From: Bradyrhizobium sp. CSS354
GTDB lineage: Bacteria > Pseudomonadota > Alphaproteobacteria > Rhizobiales > Xanthobacteraceae
Assembly (NCBI RefSeq): GCF_029051725.1
Contig: NZ_JAACFU010000001.1
Location: 558,001-622,000 of the forward strand
DNA: 64,000 bases
Reading direction: 5' to 3'
In this document: piece by piece, positions 19,501 through 31,500 of the stretch
Numbering within the stretch: the first letter of the stretch is position 1
Layout: every line of letters begins with the position of its first letter
The notes under the pieces: model-generated
The model's input: only the letters and a program-made list of their open reading frames with translations
Told to the model about the DNA's origin: nothing
The model's database searches: none
Made by a program: the position numbers and the translations under genes

Positions 19501-22500
19501 CGGCGCGTAGAGCATGATCTGGTTGGCGCTGACATTGGCCACGACGTTCTCGTCGATCGGCGGCGGTGCCGCGCCGACGGCCGACGACGAGACGGTGTAG
19601 GCGAGCTGGCTCTGCGTCCACTGCGCGCCCGCGGTGATGATGCCGTAGACCCGCTCGGTCGACGCGAGCGTATAGGCGTAGTTCGCATTGTAGGTGTTCA
19701 GTGCCGTTTGCAGCGCCGTATTGCTCGGCAGACGCTGATTGGCTGTCGTTACGCCGTCGAACAGCTTCGTGAACAGCGTCGACGACAACGAGCTGCCGAA
19801 CACGGTCCCCAGCGGATCTGCCGGTGCGGTGCCGAGCAATGTCGTCAGTGAGGTCTTGAGCTCATCGGTCGTGATCTTGCCGAGCAGGAACTGGTCCCTC
19901 AGGAACCGCGTCGTGGCCTCGACCTTCATGTCCGTCGTCGAGACGTTCGCGGGATCGATGCCGAGCTTGGCCGCCACCTGCGCCCGCAGCACGGTCAATC
20001 CCACCGAAGTCGGGTTGTAGGTGCTGCCGTTCGCGAAGGCGATGTTCTTGAGCTGGAAGTAGTCGTTATAGGCCGACGTCACCATCGACTGGTAGCTGTT
20101 GACGGCGTTGGTCGCGGCGTTGCCGCTGAGCAGGTCGAGGCTGGTCCAGACATCCTGGAGATGCTGGCTCTGGGCCTGGGTGAGACCAACCGCCGCCCTT
20201 CCGTTCAGGATACTGGCCTGGTTGCCGTCGGAGCCGGCCGCCTCCAGGAACACCGGGCCGCCGCTCGACTGGACCGTGCCGAGGCGCAGATCGCCCTTGG
20301 ACTGCACGATGTAGGTGCCGGTCGCCGAGGCGCTGTCGAGAACCCCGCCATCGACATTGCCGCCGGCCTGCGTCGTGCCCGTCGCCTGGATCACCAGCGG
20401 ATTGATGTTGGTCAGCGTGCTCGCGCCATTGATGACGGCGCTCGTCGCCCCGATCGCGCCGGCGGTGGAGTTGATCTCGACGTTCTTGCCGATCACGACG
20501 GGGTTGGCGACGTCGTAGGGCGAGGCCGAGTTGATGTCGCCGGTCGCCGAGATAAAGACGCTGCCCTGCGGCGTGCTGCCTGCCGAATTCACCTTCACCT
20601 GATTGATCGAAAGCGAGCCGACGGCCGCGATCGCTATGTCGTGGTCGATTGAACTGGCCGTCAGGCTGCCGCCATAGACCTGCACCTGGACGGGAGCACC
20701 GTTCGCGCCGATCGTGCCGATGCCGCCATCCGCCGAGAGAATGACGCTCCGTCCCGATATCACCGGGTTGTTCGCGTTCGTGCCGCTGGTGATAGCCGAA
20801 TTGGCCCCCGTGGCGCTGACCGTCGTCGTACCCGAGAGGTTGTTGATCGGACCGTTGACGACGATGCCGGAGTTGGACGTGACCAGAACCGTGCTGTTGC
20901 CGCCGCCGCTGAACGAGATGTTGATCGGGTTCGACGCCTTCACCGTATTGGTCAGCGTCAGGGTCAGGTGATCATAGATATTCTGGTACCAGTTGTATTG
21001 GTTGTCCGTGCCGCAGCACTTCTCGGGATGGGTGTTGCCGCCACCGGTGTGATAGGAACCGGTCGCGGTGACGACTTCCTGGAAGTTCGATGTCTGTGGG
21101 CCAGTGCTGCCGCCGCCGCCCTGGGCCTGTTGCACGTCCGAAACCAGGCTGATGGTGCGGGTCCAGTTCTGCCCGGTGGCCGAGTTGGGCGTATAGTGCC
21201 ATCCGTAGTCGAACTGCGTCGAGCTCGTCGGACGATCCAGCGTAGCCGTATCGACCCACTGGTAGAACATGTTTGCCTTGGTCGCGTACTGGATACCTGC
21301 CGTGCCGCTGAGGCTCGTCAACATCGTGTCCGTGTACTGGCTCGCATTGACGCCGCTCGTCTGATACGTCGACACCTGCTGGCCGCCCGCAGCGGACGGA
21401 TTGTAGACGTACCACGTCGTCTGCTGCTTGAGCTGATCGACGATCTCGATCACGCTCGGCGCGCTGACGCCGGTATTGATGGTGTTGGTGACGAGCTGCA
21501 GGCCGGTTGTGTTGTTGACCGTGATCGAGCCGGCGCCACCTTTGACCGCGATAGTGCCTTGGGAGACACCGTCCTGGGTCGAGGTCGAGATGATCCTGCC
21601 GTTCAGATAGACGTAGCCGCCCGAGCCCTGCACCACGCCGTTCACGAGGATCTGGTCGGTGAGAGCGTTGTACTTCACCCCGATCTTGATGTCGCCGGCG
21701 GCCTCCGTCGTCGCAGACGCCGTGATGTCGTAATAGCTGCCGTTCCGTGCGTTGACCTGGGCCTGGGCAAAGTCCGCGCCCGCATTGCGGCTCTTGAGGT
21801 CGTTGATGGCGGTCAACGTGGAGCCGCCGATGTCGACCGAGTAATCGCTGCTCGTGCCGCTCTGGATGGTGCCGTTGATGTTGATGACCCCCGCCGAGAT
21901 GATGATCGCCTTGCCGAAGATGAAGGGCGCGTTAGCCGGCGGGTTGGTCCCCGTGCTCGAGTTCGCGGCTGAGTTCGAAGAAGCAGTCTTCGGCGTGATC
22001 ACGTCCGGCTGGATATTGACGACTTGGAAGTAGGCAGAGCACCCCGCGCAATTGAATGGCGAGTAATACGTAGCCGTGTGGTTGGCGGTGGTGGTGTTGC
22101 CCTGTGCATCTGTCGAGGTCGTGGTGTAGTCGTAGGTCGAGTTGCTGTAGACGCCTTGGCCGGTATAGGTATTTCGCTCCCACGGCGCGGTGGAGATGGT
22201 CTGAGCCGTCGGCCCCTCCATGATCGCGAGCGTAGCAGCGTTCGGCACGCTGCCAACGTTCGGGTTACCGTTGCCGGGCGCACCCTGGCCCATCGGCAGG
22301 AAGATCGCCGAATAGAGCGACAGGCCGTCGTAATATAGATCCAGCATGCGCGCGGTGAAGATGGTGCTGTTGCTCGCCGTCTGCTGAACGCCGTTATTGC
22401 CGTCGACGCAGCAATAGTACGAATACGGGTGGCCGCCGCCCGCGCCGATGTGCGGGCTGTTCGCGTAATCGCCATAGGCGCCGAGATAGGTCGCCGCCGC

Positions 22501-25500
22501 CATCACCGCCGTCAGCGTGTCGTCGTCACCCGGCTTGAACTCGACACCCGACCATTGCGAGAGAACATCGTGGTTGGAGGTGTAGAAGCTGCCGATGCCG
22601 CCGAGGAAGACGAACGAGCCGTTGGGCGCCACCATCTGGACGGTCGCCGCGTTGAGCGACTGCGACGCGACGATGCTGCCGAGATTGTTGGTGATCTTGA
22701 GCAGGCCGTTCTCGTTGTTGACGACGCCATCGAAATAGATGTCGGGCGTGCGGGTCAGCTGGTTGCCGTTCTGGTCGACGCCGAGTCCGCTGGAGGGATC
22801 CAGGCGGTTGTAGGTGGCCGAAATGTCGATGATCGGCGTCGCGCTCGGCGTGGCGGTGAAGGTCACATTGGAGTGCGAATCCGGATCGACATGGTCGATC
22901 TGGCGATAGGTGATGTTTCCTCCGGTGATATTGGTGACCGTGAGGTTGGCCAGGTCCATGAAGTCGAGACCCCTGTTCTCGATCTTGATCATCGGCGAGC
23001 TGCGCGCGATGACCGCCGGCGCAATCGGATTCGTGCCGCTGTTTCCGGTCAGCTTCTGCGCCAGGATCGACACGTTGCCGGCGGACACCAGCATATCGCC
23101 GAATGCGAAGGCATTGCCGGCGGCGTCGGAGGTATACGGCGCCTGCTGGATCAGCGCGTTGATCTGGCGCTGGAAGTCGCCGGTCGGATCGGTGCCGGAT
23201 GGCGACATCGTGGTGGGGGCCGCGGGCGTCGCCGCCGCGAGCTGTGTGCGGATCTGCGTCGCGGTCAGGCCGGTCAGCGCGGCGAGCTGGTTGACGACGC
23301 TCTGATAGGGATTGAAGCCGCCGACGATGGTGTACTGGACCACCTGGTGGTTCCAGCTCATCATCGTGTTGAAGTGATCGACGTCGGCGACATATTCGAG
23401 CGTGGGGGTCGACGAACCGCCGGACAGCAGTGACGAGTAAGGACTCGTCGTGCTCGCGGTCGGCGCGCCCGCACCGATGTCGATCGTAATGGTGATATCG
23501 TTGTTGATGCCCGCGACCACCAGGCCATTGAGCGCGACATCGCCGGTTCCGCTGGTGTGGCTGTGATTGTCGCTGTTCTTGGCGCTGAAGATGTCCAGAT
23601 ACGGATTGTAGTTGCTGCCGTTGCCGGAGGCCGTGACCTGACCCTGGGTCGCTCCCAGGGAAATGTTCTGGACGCCGAGCACGCTCGAGGTATTGGCGAG
23701 CGTCAGGCTCGTCGTGTCATCGGCATTGGCCGTGCCGCGGTAGAGCGTGGAGATCGGAATGGCGGTGTTGTTGTAGACGACCGTCGTCGCGCTTGCCTGT
23801 ACGCTGCTGAAGATGATGGTGTCGCCCGACATGCCGGCATAGATGTTGATCTGGCCCCAGGCCTCGACCTTGGCGTTGTTGCCGACGGTGACGGCCTGGT
23901 TGGCGTGAACCCAGCTGTTGGTGCTGGCGCCGACGCCGGCGATCGCGCCGTAGAGACTGGCGTTGGCATTGTTGGCCGCCGCCATCTTCGCAGCCGTGCC
24001 GATATAGATCTTGCCGGCGCTGAAGAGTTCGCGGGCATTGATGTGGACCGCGAGCGTGGCGTTCGCCGTCATGTTGGATTCGGCGCCGCCGCCGGCGAAG
24101 AAGGCGGCTGTGGCCAGGCTCGCCGTGTCGTTGGTATTCAGCGTGTTGTAGGCCTCGATGTTGATCACCGCCGCCGATGTCCGCGGATCGCCGTTGAGGC
24201 TCAGCACCGTCCCGGCGCCGATGTTGGTGGTGACGGTCTGGGTGACATGCGTGTTGCTCAGTGCCGCTGCACCAGCGAACACGCCACCGGAGCCCGACCG
24301 CGCGCCGCCACCAGCCTGGTTGACGATGTCGTTGGCGATGACGACCATGTCGCCGCCGGCCGAGTTGATGATCAGATGAGGTCCAATGTCGACGGTCGTG
24401 GTCGCGTTGACGTCGTTCTGCGCGCTGCCACCGGAGACGCCGGCCGTGGACGCCTGGTAGGCGTCGCCGCTGGCGGCATAGTTCGTGGTGTGCTTGGCCT
24501 GGATGTTGAGGCCGCCAAAGAACAGCGTGTCATCCGTCGTGCCGCCGTCGAACCGCGCATTGGTCACGGCGGTCGAGCTGGTCGTTGCGACCGCGGCGGC
24601 GCCGGCATAAGTGCCGCCCGCGCCGACCGTCGCGTTGGAGACGTTGATGTCCTTGCCGTTTGCGGTGATCTGGAGGATGCCGGTGTAGCCGGTGTGATTC
24701 AGATGGGTCGCGTCCATATCGTCGGGGGCACCCAGATAAGCGTAGGTGTGCGCGCTCGAGGACGTCTGGGCGACCGTCGCACCCACTGCCAGGAAGCCGG
24801 TCGAAAGTCCGGTGGCCTGGGCGTATTGGCTGCTGTCGTTCTGGGCCGTAATGACCACGTCGGCGTTGGGAAGCGTAATCCCGGTGCCGCCATACGCACT
24901 CACCGTCGCGTTCTCGGACGCCCTGGCGTAGCTGCCTTGTGCACCGATCAGCGAACCGCCGCCGCCCGCGAGCGACCAGGCGTAGGTCGTCGTGCCGTTC
25001 GTCGGAACCAGCGCCATCGCGGTTACGGCGAGCGCACCGCCCGAGAAGCTGGTGTTGTCGCCGACATCGGCCGTGACGGTGGCCGTCACCATGGATTCCG
25101 CGACGGACACGCCGATGGCGCCGCCGCCGACCGCGACGCCGATCGCTTCGCTCGAAAGATTGGGGGTGAGCGATGCCGACACCAGCGTGCCGACGCCGCC
25201 CGCGGAGGTGGTGATCGAGGCGCTGGAACCGATCTCGGCCAGAACAGTCGAATTTTCCTTTGCGGTCGCGACTGCCCCGTCACCGGCGACGATGCCGCCG
25301 GCGACCGCGGTCGCGGAGGCCGACATTGCGCCGGCCTCGCCTGCGCCAACCGCAAGGGTTGAGCTGTTCACCGTCGCGTTCGGCAGCACCTTTGCCGCGA
25401 CCGAACTGGATCGTCCCGTGGTCGCGATCGACACCCCGATGGCCGCAAGGCCGCCGGTGCCGCCACCCGCGGTCACGCTCTGGGTCGAGCTGTCCATCGC

Positions 25501-28500
25501 CATGACGGCGACGCCGGTGCCGCCCATGCCGGTCACGGAGCCGCCGAGCTGCGCCGTGACGGTGTTGGCGACGTTGCCGACTGCCACGGCCGCATCCGCG
25601 CCGAAGTAGAGCGCTGCACCGCCGGCGATCGCCTCGCTGTCAACGGTCTTGCCCGCATAAGGTCCGGTGTCGGCGTCCTTGACCCGCGCGGCGACGGTCA
25701 CGGAAGGCGCCGCAACGATTGCACTCAGATTCGCGAGCACGCTGCTGTTGACACTGGTGTAGCCGATGCCGGCACCGATCCCGATATTCTTGCCAAAGCC
25801 GGCGCCGAGCAGGAACATCTTGGTCGCGTTGGCGCTGGTGGCGCCGACGTTGACCTGCGTGCCGGTGACATTGCCACCCGCGATCTGGGCGGTGACACCG
25901 TCATTGCCGCCGGTCAGCACGGTGCTGACGTCGTAGGTCGAGGTTGCGTTGGCGTTGCTTGGATTGCCCGATGTGCCACTCGCGACCGCGTCGCTGCCGT
26001 GCGAGGAATTGGTGCCGGCGTTCACCGACGCGATGGTGCCGTTGTTGCCCTGGTTGAGCTGGCCGGTCTGCTCGCCCTGCGTATCCGGATCGGCGGTGTT
26101 GGTGCCGATGATGATGACGCCGACGGTCGCGCCGATGCCAACGCTGCCGCCGATGCCGGCGGTGACGGCGTAGGACAGCACTTCCTTGGTGCTGAGCGCG
26201 CCGACATTGATCGCACCGGACGAATTGAGGTTGCTGTTGCGGCTTTCCGCAATGGTCTGGCTCTTGAAGACGATGACGTTCGCCGCCGCGCCGACACCGA
26301 CGCCGGACCCGCTGGCTGCAATCGAAAGTGCGCCGGCGACCTCCTTGATCGCCACGTCCTCGGTGGCGTTGATGGTGACGGCTCCGGCAGCACCGCCCGT
26401 GGGGGACTGCAGCGTGGTGTCGTAAACGCCCGCGATGGTGGTGTTGTTGGCGATCTCGATGTTGGCCATGCCGGCGATCGCCGCCGTGCCGGTCGAAAGC
26501 GCGCCGCCGATCGAATAGGCATGGAAGCGGTTTTTCGTCGTTGCCGTGACGTCGAGCGCGCCGCTCAGATTGACCGCGGTCGTGTGCGCCGCGCCGTTGC
26601 CCTGGTAGTGGAACTCGTCTCCGACGTAGGCCTCGGTCCGGTTCGCCGAGACCTGAACCAGGAAGGCCGCGCCGATCGCGGCCTGGCTGCCATAGGCGCC
26701 CGAGCCGTTCGCCGACGCGATACCGGTAGCGTCGTAGGCATTGACCGTGAGCGAGGACGCCGTGAGGGAGCCGCCGTCGACATAGGCCTCGGTGGTTGCG
26801 ACGAAGACGTTCAGCCCGACCGAGCCGGTGCCGAAACCGACCGCGATCGATGACGCGTCCTGCTCGGCATTGGCTTTCACGGTGACGGCGCCCACTGTTG
26901 CGCTCGCCGACTGCACACCGCCCACGGTCGCATTGGTGATGTAGGCCTCGGTGTCACGCGACATCGTCGTGCTGAGAATGGTCGCACCGCCGCCCCCGCT
27001 CCCGGTTGGCGGTACCACGCCGGCGCCGAACGCGCCGGAATAGGAGAAGCTGCTGGCGGCCACGTCGATCTGCGGGTCGAGCGTCGAACTTGCCAGCCGC
27101 GTGTCGATCGCCGCGCCGTCGATATAGGCCTTGGTGGATCCGCTCATCACATTGGTGATCGGATTGATCATGATGGAGATGCCCGAGCCTGCAGACAGCG
27201 TCGCGACGTTGGTGACGACAGCCTGGTGCGAACTGGCGACGACGGCGAGGCCGCGTACGCTCTCCTGGGTCTCGCTGAGATCGGGCGTGGTGTCGGTGGG
27301 CGCGCTGAAGCCGCCGAGATCGATCGCATGCGCGAGCGTGCCGCTGTTGACCGAAAGCACGTCGCTCGTGCTGGTTCCGAGCGCATCCACCTTCGTCGTC
27401 GTCCCGCTGATATAGGCCGCGGTGGTGCCGGTGATCTTGTTCGTGACCATCGAGCCCGCACCGCCGGCCGCGCCCTTGCTGATCGACACGGCGCCGGCGA
27501 AAACGCCCGCTTTGTCATTATTGCCGGCAATCACGGCAACGTTGTTGTTCGCGGTGACGTCGGCCCCGCCGGTGATGCTGGCGGTGACGTTGGTTCCCAT
27601 CAGATTGGTGGCGACCGAACCCGCAAGGCCGATCTGCGAAGAAATCGCAATACCGACGGCAACCGTCGAGATGCCAGCGTTCGAGTTCGCGTTGACGGCG
27701 ACGTTGCCCGAGGCGGTCAGCTTGGAGCCGGTGACACCGGCACTGACATTGTTGCCAATGCTGCTGTAGACGAGTGCCAGGCCCGCGGCGCTGCCTTGCG
27801 TCGAGGCGCCAGCGACTGCGGCGGCTCCGGTGATGCTCGAATTGTCGCTCGCGGTGACGGAGATGTTGGAAGCCGTGACGGTTGATTGTGTCGTGTCGGA
27901 CTGGTTATTGCCGATCGCCGCCGAAACGGTATTGGCGATCGAGCTGATCGTCATGCCGCCGACGCCGGCAAACTGGCCGCTCGCCAGGCCGAACCCGATC
28001 GTGACCGATTGGATCTTCGTGATGTCGACCGCATTCACACTGACACTGCCGAGGGCCGACATCCGGACGTTGGCGATATAGGCCGAATGCGTCGTTGCGA
28101 TGGTATCGTACACCATCGAGGCGCCGACATTGTTCTTGCCGGCCTGGATGGTGCCTGCAACGGAGATGATGCTGGCACCCGGACCGTTACCCGTGCCACC
28201 GTTGAGCGCCGCCGCGCTGAAATCGATGCAGTTCTGCGTGCCATTGCCGGCGGCGGCAGTGCACGTGTCGGACGCGAGATGATTGTTGTTCGACTTCCTG
28301 ACGAGATTGCCGAGCGCCGTATCGAGGTCCGACACGGCGCCGCTGTCAGCAAGCACTGTCACGCGCCCGACGTTGATGTTCACCGTCGCGCTGCTGCTGA
28401 TATAGGCCGTGGTCGTGGGCGTAATCTCGTCGACGACGATCGCCCCGGCAAGTCCGTTGGCGTTGCTCCCTGCCCCGCCCGAGGCCGCACCGGCCGCAAT

Positions 28501-31500
28501 CACGCTGGCGCTGTCGGCCAGCACCAGCAGGCTGTCATAGTTCGAGATCGACGTGTTGCGGATATGCGCGTCGGTGGCGTTGCCGCCCGAGGGATCGGCA
28601 ATCGACGCATAGGTCAGCGCGATGCCGACACCGGCCTTGCCGCCCGACAGATAGAGCGAACCGCCGCCGATTGCGATGTTCGTGGTCTGATAGGCATCCA
28701 CCTCGATCGCGCGATTGGTCCCCGTCGCGACGCCCGTGATCGTCGAGTTCTCGATATATGCATTGGCACTGTCGGTGACGATGCCGACAGATCCCGACAG
28801 AGCGAGCGCATTGGCCGACGTTCCGCCGGCCACGCCGAGTGCGACGACGGTCTCCGACCCGCCATTGAGCGCCTGCACCGTCACAGACATCTGGTTCTGC
28901 ATCGTGGTGCCGGAGATATAGGCGAGCGTGGCATTGTTGGATATCGCCGCCGCGATGGCGGCGCCGATCGCTGCTCCCTGAGACGACCCGCCGGACATAT
29001 TGGCCGCGGCGGAGCCGGAGCCGTTGCTGAGGATCGTGTCGTTGAGCGCCTGCACGATCGTATTCGTGTTCACCGCGGTCGCCGTGGTGAATTTGTTGAC
29101 CGACGTATTCTTTATATAAGCGCTGGTCCCGAGCGAGACGTCGCTCACGGACGAGCTGCCCGCAAGGTCCATGGTGAAACCGCTCGTGCTCGATCCCGAG
29201 CCCGAGCTGATCTTGTTTGCAGCCAGCGCGATCCCGGCCGGCCCGCCGGTCGCGGCGGCACCGGCGGCGTTCGCCTTGTCGGCGAAGCTGGACAATGACG
29301 GCTCGCTAATCGAAGCCGCGACGGCCGCAGACGTGATCCGGCCAGAGGTGGTGGCGCTGATCGTGAGGTTGTCGGCGTTGACCAAGCCGCTTCCGCCGCC
29401 GTTGCCGGCAAACGGATCGTTGCTGCTGAACGGCCCCGGCCGGATGTCGGAATGGTTGTCGCCGATATAGGCGGACGTATCCATATTCGCGCCCAGATAG
29501 GCAACGGACAATCCAACCGCCGAACCGCCGCCGACATTGACCGCGCCGGCGATCGTCACGACGGACAGATCCTGCTGCGCCAGGACGCCGAGCGTCGGAG
29601 AAAAGACGCTGGCCTGGCTGGAGATCGAGGCGTGCGTCGTGTTGTTGAGGAAGCCGAGCGAGGTGATGCCGTTCAGCGCCAGCGCGCCACCGGCCTTTCC
29701 GGACGACGGCGCGACCGCGACGAACTGGTCCGAGGTGATCGCATTGACGGCGATATCGTCCGCCGCCCGCAGCGATGCACTCTCCGAAACGCCGGCAATC
29801 GTGCTGCTGTTGAACTGGACGAAATTGAGCGAGCCGCCCACCGAGGAGCCGCCGGACGTGTTGCCGGGCAGGAAGCCGAGTGTACCGACATTGCCGGCGG
29901 CGTCGATCGACGCCGTCGTCGTCGTTGCCGCGATCTGGATGCTGGCGTCGTAAGTGTGGACGTCGCCGTTGTTCACCGTCCCGGACCAGCTGCTGCCGCA
30001 AGCCGCCGTGCATGTCGCGGTCAGGCTGGCGCTGCTGGCCACCCACGCCGTCGTATCGTTGTTCACGACAAAATGGTTCACCGAGCCGGCCACGGCGGCG
30101 GTATCGCCCGCGTCGGCGGTGGCGTTGGCATAGCTGGTCAGGATGTTGCCGCCGACGCCGAGATTGCCGTTGAGGTGGCTGAGAACCTCGGTCAATCCGT
30201 CCCACTTCAGCCAGGTATTGGTGATCGGCATCCACGTGCTGGCGTCGACGGCGATGTTGGCCGCATTGATCACGGTGCCGCCGCCGACATAGGCGTTCGA
30301 ATTGTGATTGAAATTGCCCCATGCGACCGCGGCGCTGATTGCGACTCCCTCGCCGCTCGTCGGGTCCGAGGCGATCGCAGACGCTGTGGCGTTGCTGCGC
30401 ACGCCCCGGTCGACGAGGGTGCTGACGACGGCGACATTGCCACTGACATAGAGGTTCGGTGCGCCGCCATTCGGATTCTGGCCGATCGACGCGGTGGCGT
30501 TTTCGGTGCTGTTGGCCAGCGACAGCGCGGCGGCAGCCTTCAGATTGAAATTCACCGGCATCAGCGGGATCATATGCTGGGCGATGATCGAACCCGGGCT
30601 GGCCGTGGAGACCATGAAATCCTGGATCGCGCCGATCACGGCCGGCGTACCGACGATGGTCGAAGCCATGGTCGAGTTGCTCGTGGTGTTCGACGTCGCC
30701 TCGACCATCACGGAGCCGTTCATCCGGGACGACGTGCTGGTGCCCAGTGACGCGCCGAGCTTTGCGGTGGCCGACGTGGTGACGTCGCTGATGGCGAGCG
30801 CCCCGCCGATGCCGCCGCTCGCGTTCGGTGTGCTCAGCGCGACCGCGGTGGCACTGGTCGAGAACGAATTGTTGTTGATCGCACGCACCGTCAGCGAATT
30901 GCCGGATGCAATCACGTTGCCGACGGAGAGGTTCGCGCCGGTCGCGACATTGGCCGTGGTCGAGACCGAGCCGGTGGAATAGGCAACGGTCGCGACGAAT
31001 TGCGCGCTGGACGTCGCCGCGACCGCAGTCACGTTCAACGTGGCGTCATTGGTGGCGTGGATGTTGAGGTTGCCGCCCGCGCTGATCGTGGCGCCGGAGG
31101 CCACGTTGGTGGTGACGTTGCCGTCGAGCTTGCCGACGACGGCGGCGGCGCCGATCGGCGAGCCACCGAGCAAGGTGCTCGCCAGCGCCGGGTCCTGCGC
31201 CGTTTCCGAGCCGTGCGACTTGATGTCGACGTTGCCGACGCCGTTGATGTTGGCGTGGCCGTTGATGTTGACCGTCGCCGTGGCGCTCGCGGCCACATAG
31301 CCGCCGTTCAGGCCGAGCAGCGAGGCCGCAAGCGTGGTGCCGACCAGCGTGAAGAGGCCGGGGACCGAGCTCGTGAAGCTCGATGTCGCCGTCGAGGTCG
31401 CACCGATCGAAATGTCGCCGCCAGTGATCTGGCCATCGATTGTGATCCCCGTGGTGGCGGTGGCCTGGCCCGACAGCTTGGTGTCGCTCGCCGTCGCGGT

